Notes: generated by a model not told the origin, from the letters alone. Shown: positions 30,115 through 40,875, counted from the first letter of the stretch. The stretch: 64,000 bases of DNA from Klebsiella aerogenes KCTC 2190 (GCF_000215745.1 NC_015663.1:868001-932000), one strand, 5' to 3'. Numbers and translations: made by a program.

Positions 30115-30567
30115 TTAAAAGTGGGGAACCAGGTTCGCCTTCTGGATGTTACTCAGCGCGAACACTTCATCTTTGCCTTCGACGGTTACCGTGATCATCT
30201 CACCGTCTACCGCTTTGATAATGCCCTGCCATTTACGACGGTTCTGTACCGCCATACGTAGCACCAGCGAAACTTCTTCACCGGTGAAACGTTGATAGTG
30301 TTCAGCAGTAAACATCGGACGGTCGAGACCAGGCGAAGAGACTTCCAGGTTGTAAGCGACGGTGATTGGATCTTCGACATCCATGACAGCACTGACCTGG
30401 TGGCTCACATCAGCACAATCATCAACATTGATGCCATCTTCACTATCAATATAGATGCGCAGTGTGGATGTGCGACCGCGAATAAATTCGATGCCGACCA
30501 GCTCAAAGCCAAGCGCTTCAACTGGCGCAGTGAGCATCTCTGTTAATTTTTGCTCTAATGTGGACAA
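30115..30567 (-). CDS. rimP: Ribosome maturation factor RimP (TTG start)
   Basis: 150 residues from TTG at 30567 ([11 protein letters not shown]), preceded by a G-rich GGGGGTGGG Shine-Dalgarno. The same start is used in E. coli. An upstream in-frame TTG would overlap that ribosome site. It has an N-terminal alpha/beta domain and a C-terminal SH3-like barrel ([24 protein letters not shown]). It is needed for 30S maturation. First protein gene after metY. Confidence 0.95.
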   Translation of the reverse strand: MSTLEQKLTEMLTAPVEALGFELVGIEFIRGRTSTLRIYIDSEDGINVDDCADVSHQVSAVMDVEDPITVAYNLEVSSPGLDRPMFTAEHYQRFTGEEVSLVLRMAVQNRRKWQGIIKAVDGEMITVTVEGKDEVFALSNIQKANLVPHF

Positions 30568-30584
30568 ACCCACCCCCAAGACAT

Positions 30585-30604
30585 AAAAAAAGGGCGTATA
30601 GCCC
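30585..30604 (-). terminator. Second attenuator between metY and rimP
   Basis: On the minus strand GGGC-TATAC-GCCC is followed by seven Ts. It lies immediately before rimP, so it would limit read-through from the metY promoter. E. coli has two such terminators here. Confidence 0.75.
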
Positions 30605-30626
30605 AGTTATTCTGAAGTCAGATAAC

Positions 30627-30650
30627 AAAAAACCCCGATAAATCGGGGCT
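30627..30650 (-). terminator. First terminator after metY
   Basis: CCCCGA-TTTA-TCGGGG read on the minus strand, then a run of six Ts. It lies about 120 bases after the tRNA. Together with the next hairpin it separates tRNA output from the rimP-nusA-infB genes. Confidence 0.85.
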
Positions 30651-30773
30651 TTAGATAACTGAACCCTGAGACCGCAATTGCGATCTGGAACACCTTCCAG
30701 AAGAATTCTTTCAAATCCGGCTACGAAGGACCTAGTCCTCACAGTATATTTGAAAAAGTACTTAATGGGAAAG

Positions 30774-30850
<77 letters not shown>

Positions 30851-30865
30851 CCTGAAACGTGGCAT

Positions 30866-30894
30866 ATTTTACTCTTTCTGAGTAAAAGACGCAA
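30866..30894 (-). promoter_or_regulatory. metY operon promoter
   Basis: On the minus strand TTGCGT (30894-30889) and TAAAAT (30871-30866) are separated by exactly 17 bases, with a GC-rich discriminator after it, as expected for a stable-RNA promoter. The 306-base gene-free stretch 30851-31156 holds this promoter, a tRNA-Leu fragment and the argG operators. Confidence 0.75.
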
Positions 30895-30907
30895 ATACTG
30901 CTGGGAT

Positions 30908-30926
30908 TTGGTACCGAGGACGGGAC
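30908..30926 (-). repeat. 19-bp tRNA-Leu 3'-end fragment upstream of metY
   Basis: TTGGTACCGAGGACGGGAC matches the 3' end (CCA, acceptor strand, part of T arm) of the intact tRNA-Leu at 34608-34626 with one difference, in the same orientation. No other part of a tRNA is present here. Confidence 0.75.
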
Positions 30927-31067
30927 ATAAAATCGTGGTGAATTGTATCGATAAATCATATATTTTGTCAACATCCATTTTACACCACCCGCTTGCCGTT
31001 TATGCTGGCATTTCAGGCTTTTTTAGCAAAATCACCATCAGGCTCTTCCTGTCGCCAGCAAAAGATG

Positions 31068-31106
31068 ATTAAATGAAAACTCACAATTAGTGCATAAAAA
31101 TGCAAA
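31068..31106 (+). promoter_or_regulatory. Paired ARG boxes (ArgR operator) of argG
   Basis: Two 18-base ARG boxes, 31068-31085 (ATTAAATGAAAACTCACA) and 31089-31106 (AGTGCATAAAAATGCAAA), are separated by 3 bases, the standard spacing for hexameric ArgR. They end 50 bases before the argG ATG, so arginine repression is expected. Confidence 0.85.
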
Positions 31107-31117
31107 TTTGTTGTTGA

Positions 31118-32500
<1,383 letters not shown>

Positions 32501-32520
32501 ACCGCGAAGCCAAACTCTCC

Positions 32521-32547
32521 AGCCGGCGCTAACCCGCCGGCTTTTTT
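32521..32547 (+). terminator. argG terminator
   Basis: AGCCGGCG (32521-32528) pairs with CGCCGGCT (32535-32542) and is followed by a run of Ts. Confidence 0.92.
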
Positions 32548-32670
32548 ATTTCCGCAATAAATCCTAAATAACAACTCTGCTTTATCGTTATAGTTTATGA
32601 CATCACTATTTTTAATAATCACCATCTATAATTTATCGAATACCTGTACTCTTATACCGAGAGGATCGCA

Positions 32671-33300
32671 ATGAATATTAAACCTCCCGTTCGGCCGCAA
32701 GACGCGATCAATCGTCTGATGTCGTTGCTGGAACCGCATGCCACGCCAATAAATATGGTCGCAAGGAAAAGGCTTAGCTGGGAATATAAAGGCAAAATCC
32801 AGCTCTATCTGTTTAAGAAAGGTGAGCTATCCATTTTTCGCTCATCGGACAGATTACTTATGGTCACCGTCTATGAGCCGCACCTGTTTGGCGTAGCCGA
32901 AATGCTGCAGCCCAGCCGTAGCCACGGCCTTCGTGCGGAAATCGATACGGAAATCCTGCGGATTGACAGCGATAAAGCCATGCAACTCTTCAGTGAGCAT
33001 AACATGTGGGAAGAGGTCACCCGGCTGCTGGCTTACCACACCTCTTATTTGGTGTATCGCGACGATTTAGTATTACAACAGCGGACTTATTCGGTCATTC
33101 GTAATCATTTAATGGAAATGTTACTGCTTCCTGAAGAGACCCGCTCGCGGGTATCCATGCTGGAATATATTCAGGACCGCACACATCTGTCGCGCAGCAG
33201 TATTCTGAATGTGTTATCAGCGTTGAAAAAGGGCGGCTATATCGAGTTTGCCCGCGGTGGTTATTTACAGAGTATCACCTCCCTGCCTGAGAAGTTTTAG
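32671..33300 (+). CDS. IprA/YaiV-like winged-helix transcriptional regulator
   Basis: 209 residues. The N-terminal ~130 residues look like a degenerate cyclic-nucleotide-type sensor barrel (YLFKKGELSIFRSSDRLLMVTVYEPHLFGVAEML). The C-terminus is a CRP-type winged helix (RVSMLEYIQDRTHLSRSSILNVLSALKKGGYIEFARGGYL). This layout fits the IprA (YaiV) family, whose E. coli member affects peroxide resistance. Target genes are unknown; the outer membrane gene downstream is the obvious candidate. GAGAGGA precedes the ATG. It has no counterpart at this spot in E. coli K-12. Confidence 0.75.
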   Translation: MNIKPPVRPQDAINRLMSLLEPHATPINMVARKRLSWEYKGKIQLYLFKKGELSIFRSSDRLLMVTVYEPHLFGVAEMLQPSRSHGLRAEIDTEILRIDSDKAMQLFSEHNMWEEVTRLLAYHTSYLVYRDDLVLQQRTYSVIRNHLMEMLLLPEETRSRVSMLEYIQDRTHLSRSSILNVLSALKKGGYIEFARGGYLQSITSLPEKF

Positions 33301-33424
33301 TCCCCGCTTGACCAGCAACTTATCGCCCTCGGCCATTGTTTAAAATTAAACATATAAACGGTAACGGCGGGCGATAAATGCTTCTATTCTGCACATAACT
33401 ATTAAACCAGAAACCCGTTAATTT

Positions 33425-33454
33425 TGCCCGAGCGCTCGTATCGGGCATTTTTTT
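33425..33454 (+). terminator. Terminator-like hairpin just upstream of the yfaZ-like gene
   Basis: GCCCGA (33426-33431) pairs with TCGGGC (33441-33446) over a 9-base loop, followed by seven Ts. The AGGAA ribosome site of the next gene begins 6 bases after the T run. It either ends the regulator transcript or acts as an attenuator for the outer membrane gene. Confidence 0.75.
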
Positions 33455-33473
33455 ACCCGAAGGAATATGAATA

Positions 33474-34025
33474 ATGAGCATGTTCAGATTGAAATCCATC
33501 CTGCTTATCGCGGCCCTGAGCGCCAGCAGCGCCGCCTTCGCTTCCGTTAATCTTCACGGTGAAGCCGGTTCAGAATTCACCAACTTATCAGCCAGCTTTA
33601 ACCCGCAGGCTCCCGGAATGACCTTTAACGGTAACTGGGCGCATAGCGATAACGATGGCGATACGGTGGGATTGGGCATGGGCTATAACTTTGATCTCGG
33701 TCCGTTCCTGCTGACGGCTGGCGGTAAAGCGGTATATCTGAATCCGAACGATGGCGATGAAGGCTATGCGATTGCCCTCGGCGGCGGCGCTCAACTACCG
33801 CTTGGCGATTTCTTTACCTTGTTCGGTGAGGCTTATTATTCCCCGGATTCCATGTCCAGCGGCGTTGATGAATATCTCGAAGCCAATGCCGGCTTACGCG
33901 TGAATATCATCAAATCCATGAGCATCGAAGCGGGCTATCGCTACATTGATATGGCGGGGAAACATGACCACCGCGATAACGTCCTGGCGGATGGCGCCTA
34001 TGCGGGTTTCAATTTCCGTTTCTAA
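33474..34025 (+). CDS. YfaZ-family outer membrane beta-barrel protein
   Basis: 183 residues. A signal peptide (ILLIAALSASSAAFA) is cut near residue 24. The mature part alternates Gly/aromatic beta strands (LGMGYNFDLGPFLLTAGGKAVYL, YAIALGGGAQLPLGDFFTLFGEAYY) and ends in a C-terminal phenylalanine (AGFNFRF), the outer membrane insertion signal. The eight-strand YfaZ family has no firm function. AGGAA lies 8 bases before the ATG; a second ATG two codons on is possible. It may be controlled by the adjacent regulator. Confidence 0.8.
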   Translation: MSMFRLKSILLIAALSASSAAFASVNLHGEAGSEFTNLSASFNPQAPGMTFNGNWAHSDNDGDTVGLGMGYNFDLGPFLLTAGGKAVYLNPNDGDEGYAIALGGGAQLPLGDFFTLFGEAYYSPDSMSSGVDEYLEANAGLRVNIIKSMSIEAGYRYIDMAGKHDHRDNVLADGAYAGFNFRF

Positions 34026-34036
34026 GCGCGGCAAAC

Positions 34037-34065
34037 GGGATTGCCTGCCGGCAATCCCTCTTTTT
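34037..34065 (+). terminator. Terminator of the yfaZ-like gene
   Basis: GGGATTGCC (34037-34045) and GGCAATCCC (34050-34058) pair perfectly and are followed by TCTTTTT. It lies between the convergent yfaZ-like and lipoprotein genes. Confidence 0.9.
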
Positions 34066-34459
34066 ATGCAAGAGATGGTATGGTTTTCAGCAGTTTATTA
34101 ATTTCCTGCAAGCCCGCAATATTGTTCTCTTTACGGTAGACGTCGTTCATCGAAGCCATTTGCTCAAGTTTGGTTAACGCCCCGTAAACCTGATACGCCT
34201 CGCTATCTTTATCAAAGACATCCCGTTTATCTACATCCTGTAAATAGTTGCTTTTGAGCGACTGGCTTAACTTGCTGATAAGCAGGCTGTTATCCTGAAA
34301 ATAGTTAACGACCGTTGATGATTCCGGCGCGGCCGCGGAATTATTTATAACCGGCACCTGCAGGGTATTCAACGTGTCTACTGTTTCTGGCGACGAATGA
34401 CTGCTGCATCCGGCCAGGCCCAATACACCGGCAATGATAACTACTTTTAAAGTACGCAT
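34064..34459 (-). CDS. Small uncharacterised lipoprotein
   Basis: 131 residues from ATG at 34459. The signal peptide MRTLKVVIIAGVLGLAGC has a clear lipobox, with the lipidated cysteine at 18. The rest is a short Ser/Thr-rich linker, then a mostly helical, charged region (SKLSQSLKSNYLQDVDKRD, YGALTKLEQMASMNDVYRKENN). I recognise no domain. The mature region starts SSHS, so outer membrane sorting is likely. An upstream in-frame ATG at 34555 would put 32 residues before the signal peptide and is rejected. Confidence 0.75.
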   Translation of the reverse strand: MRTLKVVIIAGVLGLAGCSSHSSPETVDTLNTLQVPVINNSAAAPESSTVVNYFQDNSLLISKLSQSLKSNYLQDVDKRDVFDKDSEAYQVYGALTKLEQMASMNDVYRKENNIAGLQEINKLLKTIPSLA

Positions 34460-34570
34460 GGCGTCACTGAACCTCGTCAAAATTGATGAGGGCGACTTTA
34501 GCGATTTCTCGGGGATCAAAACCAGCGGAGTGTTGTTTATAAATAAACAACGCATAGAGGGAACAAAAAC

Positions 34571-34597
34571 AAAAAAAGACGCTTTTCAGCGTCTTTT
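34571..34597 (-). terminator. Terminator after tRNA-Leu
   Basis: AAAAGACGC (34574-34582) and GCGTCTTTT (34589-34597) form a symmetrical stem. On the minus strand it lies 12 bases beyond the tRNA 3' end and is followed by Ts. Confidence 0.85.
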
Positions 34598-34608
34598 CTC
34601 TGGAATAT

Positions 34609-34695
34609 TGGTACCGAGGATGGGACTCGAACCCACAAGCCCGTTAGGGCACTACCACCTCAAGGTAGCGTGTCTACCAATTCCACCACCTCGGT
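34609..34695 (-). tRNA. leuU: tRNA-Leu(GAG), leuU
   Basis: An 87-base class II tRNA with encoded CCA. The anticodon GAG lies in CTTGAGG, the variable arm is long, and ACCGAGG pairs with CCTCGGT in the acceptor stem. It lies 9 bases after secG on the same strand, as in E. coli. Its 3' flank carries accessory genes. Confidence 0.96.
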
Positions 34696-34704
34696 ACAGA
34701 ATAC

Positions 34705-35034
34705 TTAGTGCGGGATATCGCTGGCCGGCTGAGCCGGTGCGGTTGGCTGAGTCTGCTCAGACTTCGGCGCACTCAGATCATCCCACTCACTTCCTTTATT
34801 GGTCTTGTTGCTGTTGATATTACCCAGCGCCAGACTGATGATGAAGAACAGCGCGGCCAGAATGCCGGTCATACGGGTCATGAAGTTACCAGAACCGCTA
34901 GAACCAAACAACGTGCCGGAAGCGCCTGCTCCGAAGGAGGCTCCCATGTCAGCGCCTTTACCTTGCTGCAGCATGATCAGGCCAACAAGGGCAATCGCTA
35001 CAATAAGGAAAATTACTAAAAGAGCTTCGTACAT
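34705..35034 (-). CDS. secG: Preprotein translocase subunit SecG
   Basis: 109 residues with two membrane spans (YEALLVIFLIVAIALVGLIMLQ and TGILAALFFIISLALGNI) joined by the conserved Gly-rich loop GKGADMGASFGAGASGTLFG. The C-terminal tail is Pro/Gln/Thr-rich. It is part of SecYEG. Start at 35034 was chosen because it begins at the first transmembrane helix; an earlier in-frame codon adds an unlikely tail. Confidence 0.96.
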   Translation of the reverse strand: MYEALLVIFLIVAIALVGLIMLQQGKGADMGASFGAGASGTLFGSSGSGNFMTRMTGILAALFFIISLALGNINSNKTNKGSEWDDLSAPKSEQTQPTAPAQPASDIPH

Positions 35035-35216
35035 AATCAACCTGTTCCTTGCGGATTCGCCGCATACCAAGTGCTTCACCAATAAAGCGGGACGTTTTAA
35101 TATTTCCCACTGAAGCGGGTGTGAATACTAACCAAAGCGAATAACCTTCGCAAGGGCAATTTTGGCGTATTGTATCAACTGCGGAAAAAAACAGCAAAAA
35201 GCGTTTTTATATGCTT

Positions 35217-35242
35217 AAAAAGGCAGCAAGAGCCGCCTTTTT
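35217..35242 (-). terminator. glmM terminator
   Basis: GGCGGC-TCTT-GCTGCC (one G-U) on the minus strand, with flanking A/T pairs and five Ts, lies 20-45 bases after the glmM stop. The rest of the 227-base gap to secG would hold the secG promoter. Confidence 0.85.
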
Positions 35243-35261
35243 AATCACTTAGCTGCGATAG

Positions 35262-36599
35262 TTATACGCTTTTAACCGCATCGGCGATACGGTGGGCAAA
35301 TTCCTTCACCTGCGCTTCATGCTCGCCTTCAACCATCACGCGGATCAGCGGTTCAGTACCGGATTTACGCAGCAGCACGCGTCCACGGTTCCCCAGCGCA
35401 GCTTCTACTTCGGCAGTCACTGCTTTCACGCTTTCATGCTCCAGCGGATTGCCGCTGCCTTCGGTAAAGCGCACATTGACCAGAATCTGCGGGAACATTT
35501 TCATTCCGCTGCACAGATCGTGCAGGCTCATATGATTGCGCACCATCGCCGCCACGACCTGCAGGCTGGCGACTATGCCATCGCCGGTGGTGGTTTTGTC
35601 CAGCAGAATCACATGGCCGGAGTTTTCCGCGCCAATGCGCCAGCCTTTTTCCTGCAGTTTTTCCAGCACGTAACGGTCACCCACTTTCGCGCGGGTAAAC
35701 GGAATGCCAAGCTGCTTCAGCGCCAGCTCAAGCCCCATGTTGCTCATCAGCGTGCCGACTGCGCCGCCGCGCAGCTGGCCCTGGCGCAAGCCTTCACGGG
35801 CGATAATATAGAGGATCTGATCGCCATCGACTTTGTTGCCTTCATGGTCAACCATAATGACGCGATCGCCATCACCGTCATAGGCAATACCCAGATCGGC
35901 TTTTTCCGCCATCACGCGAGCCTGCAGCGCGCGTACGTCGGTTGCGCCGACCTCTTCGTTAATGTTCAGCCCATCAGGTTCACAGCCCATCGCGATAACC
36001 TGCGCGCCCAATTCGCGGAATACATTTGGCGCAATGTGGTAAGTCGCGCCGTGGGCGCAATCCACCACCACCTTCAGCGAGCCGAGGCTCAGCTCATTCG
36101 GGAAGGTGCCTTTGCAAAACTCAATATAGCGGCCGGCGGCGTCGACGATACGGCTGGCTTTCCCAAGCTCAGCGGAATCAACGCAGGTCAGCTCTTTTTC
36201 CATCTCTGCTTCAATCGCTTCTTCGACGTCATCCGGAAGCTTAGTGCCTTCGATAGAGAAGAATTTAATACCGTTGTCATAGAAAGGGTTATGAGAGGCA
36301 GAGATGACGATTCCCGCTTCAGCGCGGAAGGCGCGGGTCAGATAGGCGATTGCCGGCGTCGGCATAGGGCCGGTAAACGAAGCGGACAAGCCCGCAGCCG
36401 CCAGGCCAGCTTCCAGCGCGGATTCCAGCATATAGCCAGAAATTCGCGTGTCTTTACCGATAATAATTTTACGTGAACCATGGCGCGCCAGCACTTTACC
36501 TGCCGCCCAACCCAGCTTCAGCACGAACTCAGGCGTAATAGGTGCGTCGCCAACGCGGCCACGAATACCATCGGTGCCAAAATATTTGCGGTTACTCAT
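35262..36599 (-). CDS. glmM: Phosphoglucosamine mutase GlmM
   Basis: 445 residues. The phosphoserine loop [11 protein letters not shown] places the active serine at S102; the metal loop is [13 protein letters not shown] and the C-terminal phosphate loop [15 protein letters not shown]. It converts glucosamine-6-P to glucosamine-1-P for UDP-GlcNAc. It overlaps the end of folP by 8 bases, so the two are coupled. Confidence 0.98.
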   Translation of the reverse strand: MSNRKYFGTDGIRGRVGDAPITPEFVLKLGWAAGKVLARHGSRKIIIGKDTRISGYMLESALEAGLAAAGLSASFTGPMPTPAIAYLTRAFRAEAGIVISASHNPFYDNGIKFFSIEGTKLPDDVEEAIEAEMEKELTCVDSAELGKASRIVDAAGRYIEFCKGTFPNELSLGSLKVVVDCAHGATYHIAPNVFRELGAQVIAMGCEPDGLNINEEVGATDVRALQARVMAEKADLGIAYDGDGDRVIMVDHEGNKVDGDQILYIIAREGLRQGQLRGGAVGTLMSNMGLELALKQLGIPFTRAKVGDRYVLEKLQEKGWRIGAENSGHVILLDKTTTGDGIVASLQVVAAMVRNHMSLHDLCSGMKMFPQILVNVRFTEGSGNPLEHESVKAVTAEVEAALGNRGRVLLRKSGTEPLIRVMVEGEHEAQVKEFAHRIADAVKSV

Positions 36600-37440
36600 A
36601 ACGTTTATTTTCCTTAGCGGCCAGGGTGGCTTCCACCACGCGCAGCGCTTCTACCGTTTCTTTGACATCATGGACGCGAATTATCTGCGCGCCCTGCATT
36701 GCAGCAATGACTGCGCAGGACAAGCTGCCGCTCAGCCGTTCCGACGGCCCCACGTTCAACAGCTGACCCACCATCGACTTACGCGACATCCCCACCAGCA
36801 GCGGGAGGCCAAAATGATGGAACTCCCCAAGTCGGGCAAGCAGTTCATAGTTATGGGAAAGATTTTTACCGAATCCGAATCCCGGGTCGAGCAACAATTT
36901 TTCTTTTGCGATCCCCGCCTGTTCGCAGCGCACAATGTGTTCAGCAAAAAAACGGTCAACCTCGGCAAAAACATCGTCGTACTTCGGCGCTTCCTGCATT
37001 GTTTTCGGCTGCCCCTGCATATGCATCAGGCACACCGGTAGCCCGGTTTGCGCGGCGGCCTGCAGGGCGCCGGGCTCGGTTAATGAGCGAATATCGTTAA
37101 TGATATGCGCGCCAGCGCGCGCGGATTCGCGGATTACCTCGGCTTTCGAGGTATCAACCGAGATCCAAACTTCAAAACGCTGTGCAATCGCTTCTACCAC
37201 CGGGATCACCCGCGCCAGCTCTTCCTCGACGCTGACATCCGCCGCCCCAGGACGGGTTGATTCACCACCGATATCAATAATAGTCGCCCCGGCGTTAATC
37301 ATCAGATTGGCGTGCTTAACCGCCTCTATCAACGAATTATGACTGCCGCCATCGGAGAAGGAATCTGGCGTGACGTTAAGGATCCCCATCACATGCGGAT
37401 GGGAGAGATCGAGCGTTGACCCCTGGGCGTGTAATTGCAT
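36592..37440 (-). CDS. folP: Dihydropteroate synthase
   Basis: 282 residues, one pterin-binding TIM barrel. Typical motifs are [26 protein letters not shown] and [19 protein letters not shown]. It condenses pterin pyrophosphate with p-aminobenzoate in folate synthesis and is the sulfonamide target. It overlaps glmM and lies after the ftsH terminator. Confidence 0.98.
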   Translation of the reverse strand: MQLHAQGSTLDLSHPHVMGILNVTPDSFSDGGSHNSLIEAVKHANLMINAGATIIDIGGESTRPGAADVSVEEELARVIPVVEAIAQRFEVWISVDTSKAEVIRESARAGAHIINDIRSLTEPGALQAAAQTGLPVCLMHMQGQPKTMQEAPKYDDVFAEVDRFFAEHIVRCEQAGIAKEKLLLDPGFGFGKNLSHNYELLARLGEFHHFGLPLLVGMSRKSMVGQLLNVGPSERLSGSLSCAVIAAMQGAQIIRVHDVKETVEALRVVEATLAAKENKRYE

Positions 37441-37721
37441 GTTTTCTTTCCGCTATGGTTTTGTACAGTTGTAGTACGGACAGGGCTCGGCCCGCACCAT
37501 CTTAGAGATTCTGGCGGTGACATCATTCAATTCCTCAACAGGATAATGAAGCCCCGGCGTTTAAATATTCAAAAAATGAATATTATCAGACAGACGGCGC
37601 ATCCGCGCGTGTTGAAGCCGCCACCATCCCGAAAACATTTTACGCGATGGACGATAGCACGCCATCGTCATAGCTATGTTCCGAAAGAGGATCTCATAGC
37701 CAACCGCTGCAAACGGACGCA
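37441..37721. other. Gene-free stretch between folP and the ftsH terminator
   Basis: No supported gene or RNA is seen. The stretch must hold the folP-glmM promoter on the minus strand. Short frames in it are not preceded by ribosome sites and have no recognisable product. Confidence 0.5.
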
Positions 37722-37761
37722 TAAAAACAAAAGGGCCGTAGCGGATTAGGCTGCGGCCCTT
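37722..37761 (-). terminator. ftsH terminator
   Basis: A ten-base stem (37733-37742 plus flanking A-T pairs, with 37750-37759; one G-T pair) is followed on the minus strand by TTTTGTTTTTAT. It begins about 33 bases after the ftsH stop. Confidence 0.88.
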
Positions 37762-37794
37762 ATTAGTCAGAGCGCTTTAGCAAAGCGTGGAGAC

Positions 37795-39729
37795 TTATTT
37801 GTCGCCCAGCTGTTCCGACATGGTATTGCCCGGGTTAGGCGTACGCGGCTCATCAACCGGACGCGGCGCCGTCGGGGTGCCATTGTTGCCTGAGTTGTTA
37901 GAAGAACCTGGTTCTTCCCAACCCGCCGGCGGACGAACATCGCGACGAGCCATCAGGTCGTCAATCTGCGGCGCATCGATGGTCTCATATTTCATGAGCG
38001 CATCTTTCATCGCGTGCAGAATATCCATGTTGTCGTTCAGCAGTTGGCGAGCACGACCGTAGTTACGCTCAATCAGTGATTTCACTTCCTGGTCGATAAT
38101 ACGCGCGGTTTCATCAGACATATGCTTCGCTTTCGCGACGCTACGGCCGAGGAACACTTCGCCCTCTTCTTCGGCATACAGCAGCGGGCCGAGTTTGTCG
38201 GAGAAGCCCCACTGGGTGACCATGTTACGCGCCAGGTTAGTCGCAACTTTAATATCGTTGGACGCGCCGGTAGAAACATGTTCAGCACCGTAGATAATCT
38301 CTTCCGCCAGACGGCCGCCGTACAGAGTGGAGATCTGACTTTCCAGTTTCTGACGGCTGGCGCTGATAGCATCGCCTTCCGGCAGGAAGAAGGTCACACC
38401 CAGCGCACGGCCGCGCGGGATAATCGTCACTTTGTGTACCGGATCGTGTTCCGGAACCAGACGACCGATAATCGCGTGGCCCGCTTCGTGGTACGCGGTC
38501 GATTCTTTCTGCGCTTCCGTCATCACCATGGAGCGACGTTCCGCACCCATCATGATTTTGTCTTTCGCTTTTTCGAACTCAACCATCGAGACGACGCGTT
38601 TGTTACCACGGGCAGCAAACAGGGCAGCTTCGTTCACCAGGTTCGCGAGGTCAGCACCGGAGAAGCCAGGAGTACCACGGGCAATGATTGCCGCATCGAT
38701 ATCCGGCGCCAGCGGTACGCGACGCATATGAACTTTCAGGATCTGCTCACGACCACGAACATCCGGCAGACCAACGACAACCTGACGGTCGAAGCGGCCT
38801 GGACGCAGCAATGCCGGGTCCAGAACGTCCGGACGGTTAGTCGCGGCGATAACGATGATACCTTCGTTACCTTCGAAACCATCCATCTCAACCAGCATCT
38901 GGTTCAGGGTCTGCTCACGCTCATCGTGACCGCCGCCAAGACCGGCGCCACGCTGGCGACCGACGGCGTCGATTTCATCGATAAAGATGATGCAAGGCGC
39001 TGCTTTCTTAGCTTGTTCGAACATGTCGCGTACACGAGACGCGCCGACACCGACGAACATTTCTACGAAGTCAGAACCGGAAATAGTAAAGAACGGCACT
39101 TTTGCTTCGCCGGCGATAGCTTTCGCCAGCAGCGTTTTACCGGTACCCGGAGGGCCGACCATCAGGACGCCTTTCGGGATTTTACCGCCCAGCTTCTGGA
39201 AACGGCTCGGTTCGCGCAGATATTCAACCAGCTCGCCCACTTCCTCTTTCGCTTCGTCGCAACCGGCAACGTCAGCAAAGGTGGTTTTGATCTGGTCTTC
39301 GGTCAGCATTCGGGCCTTGCTCTTGCCGAAGGACATCGCGCCCTTTCCGCCGCCGCCCTGCATCTGACGCATAAAGAATATCCAGACGCCGATCAGTAGC
39401 AGCATCGGGAACCAGGAAATGAAGATGGAAGCCAGCAGGCTCGGTTCTTCCGGCGGTTCGCCAACCACTTTGACGTTTTTAGTCAACAGGTTGTCGAGCA
39501 GCTTCGGATCGTTAACCGGAATGTAAGTCGTGTAACGGTTACTATCTTTCTTGGTAACGTTGATCTCACGTCCGTTGATACGCGCTTCGCGAACCTGGTC
39601 CTGATTGACCTCTTGCAGGAAGGTAGAATAATCCACCTTGCGGCCATTCGACTCGCTGGGCCCAAAGCTCTGGAATACTGACATCAGCACAACGGCAATG
39701 ACCAGCCAGAGTATTAGGTTTTTCGCCAT
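37795..39729 (-). CDS. ftsH: ATP-dependent zinc metalloprotease FtsH
   Basis: 644 residues from ATG at 39729. Two N-terminal membrane spans flank a periplasmic domain. The AAA module has GPPGTGKT (residues 192-199), Walker [10 protein letters not shown] and the second region of homology. The protease has HEAGH with metal residues H414 and H418. It degrades LpxC, sigma-32 and misfolded membrane proteins. A TTG three codons upstream is an alternative start. rlmE lies upstream with a 99-base gap, as in E. coli. Confidence 0.98.
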   Translation of the reverse strand: MAKNLILWLVIAVVLMSVFQSFGPSESNGRKVDYSTFLQEVNQDQVREARINGREINVTKKDSNRYTTYIPVNDPKLLDNLLTKNVKVVGEPPEEPSLLASIFISWFPMLLLIGVWIFFMRQMQGGGGKGAMSFGKSKARMLTEDQIKTTFADVAGCDEAKEEVGELVEYLREPSRFQKLGGKIPKGVLMVGPPGTGKTLLAKAIAGEAKVPFFTISGSDFVEMFVGVGASRVRDMFEQAKKAAPCIIFIDEIDAVGRQRGAGLGGGHDEREQTLNQMLVEMDGFEGNEGIIVIAATNRPDVLDPALLRPGRFDRQVVVGLPDVRGREQILKVHMRRVPLAPDIDAAIIARGTPGFSGADLANLVNEAALFAARGNKRVVSMVEFEKAKDKIMMGAERRSMVMTEAQKESTAYHEAGHAIIGRLVPEHDPVHKVTIIPRGRALGVTFFLPEGDAISASRQKLESQISTLYGGRLAEEIIYGAEHVSTGASNDIKVATNLARNMVTQWGFSDKLGPLLYAEEEGEVFLGRSVAKAKHMSDETARIIDQEVKSLIERNYGRARQLLNDNMDILHAMKDALMKYETIDAPQIDDLMARRDVRPPAGWEEPGSSNNSGNNGTPTAPRPVDEPRTPNPGNTMSEQLGDK

Positions 39730-39828
39730 GTCACTCAAGGGATTAACCTCTTATTACAACTGTGTTAAAAACAGCGTCAGGATACTCTATATCCAGCGTC
39801 TTTCAAACTTTCGTTTGAAATCTACCGG

Positions 39829-40458
39829 TTATGGTTTACGCCCGGTCGCTACAATATACACTTCACGCGAACGAGCGCGGGAAGAGTCCGGCTTACGAAC
39901 TTTGACCTTCGTAAACAGGGAGCGAATTTCTCTAAGATACTCATCGAAGCCTTCGCCCTGGAACACCTTCACTACAAAACTACCACCTGGCGCTAATACA
40001 TCACGAGACATTTCAAGCGCCAGTTCTACCAGATACATGGCCCGGGGAATATCCACCGCCGGTGTTCCGCACATATTCGGCGCCATATCGGACATGACAA
40101 CTTGTACTTTACTGTCGCCTACTCGCTCAAGTAACGCTTTCAGGACTAATTCATCACGAAAATCGCCCTGAAGGAAGTCCACACCGACGATTGGATCCAT
40201 TGGTAAAAGATCGCAAGCGATGATGCGGCCGCTGTTTCCGATCTGCGTAACCGCGTACTGCGACCAGCCACCGGGAGCAGCGCCGAGATCGACTATCGTC
40301 ATTCCCGGCTTAAAAATCTTGTCACTTTGCTGTATTTCATCAAGTTTAAACCAGGCACGGGAACGTAACCCCTTTTTCTGTGCCTGTTGAACATATTTAT
40401 CGCTAAAGTGTTCCTGAAGCCAGCGGCTTGAGCTGGCAGAACGCTTTTTACCTGTCAT
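39829..40458 (-). CDS. rlmE: 23S rRNA (uridine-2552-2'-O)-methyltransferase RlmE
   Basis: 209 residues. The Rossmann SAM motif is [15 protein letters not shown] near residue 60; the K-D-K-E catalytic set is supplied by [34 protein letters not shown] and the C-terminal SRARSREVY. It methylates U2552 in the 23S A loop, a late 50S assembly step, and is heat-shock linked with ftsH. Divergent from yhbY. Confidence 0.97.
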   Translation of the reverse strand: MTGKKRSASSSRWLQEHFSDKYVQQAQKKGLRSRAWFKLDEIQQSDKIFKPGMTIVDLGAAPGGWSQYAVTQIGNSGRIIACDLLPMDPIVGVDFLQGDFRDELVLKALLERVGDSKVQVVMSDMAPNMCGTPAVDIPRAMYLVELALEMSRDVLAPGGSFVVKVFQGEGFDEYLREIRSLFTKVKVRKPDSSRARSREVYIVATGRKP

Positions 40459-40581
40459 TTAACATTCCCATTCGGGTTCATCGTACTTTACTGCGTAAAA
40501 ATCGACGCGGTAGTTTGGCGATATATGGGAGATGGCGGTAGAATGACCCGTTTTCAATCCCAACGTAAGCAAAAAAATACG

Positions 40582-40875
40582 ATGAATCTGAGTACTAAAC
40601 AAAAACAGCACCTGAAAGGTCTGGCACATCCGCTCAAGCCGGTAGTTATGCTTGGCAATAATGGTTTGACCGAAGGGGTACTGGCCGAGATCGAACAAGC
40701 GTTAGGGCACCATGAGCTCATCAAGGTGAAGATCGCCTCAGAAGATCGCGAAACTAAAGCCTTGATCGTGGAAGCCATCGTGCGTGAAACCGGCGCCTGT
40801 AACGTACAGGTCATCGGTAAAACGCTGGTTCTGTACCGCCCAACGCCAGAGCGTAAAATCTCGCTGCCACGCTAA
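40582..40875 (+). CDS. yhbY: CRM-domain ribosome-associated protein YhbY
   Basis: 97 residues, a single CRM domain with LKGLAHPLKPVVMLGNNGLTEGVLAEIEQALGHHELIKVKI, containing the GxxG RNA-binding loop GNNG. In E. coli it associates with pre-50S particles. Start at 40582 (MNLSTKQKQ) matches the family; an upstream in-frame codon extends into the rlmE promoter region. Confidence 0.95.
   Translation: MNLSTKQKQHLKGLAHPLKPVVMLGNNGLTEGVLAEIEQALGHHELIKVKIASEDRETKALIVEAIVRETGACNVQVIGKTLVLYRPTPERKISLPR

Noticed and set aside
32657..32670. ATACCGAGAGGATC before the IprA-like gene resembles the tRNA-Leu 3' end
   Set aside because: It needs an inserted base to align and is explained by the Shine-Dalgarno of the regulator.
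37435..37749. 104-codon plus-strand frame in the folP-ftsH gap
   Set aside because: It starts inside folP, ends in the ftsH terminator and has no recognisable product.
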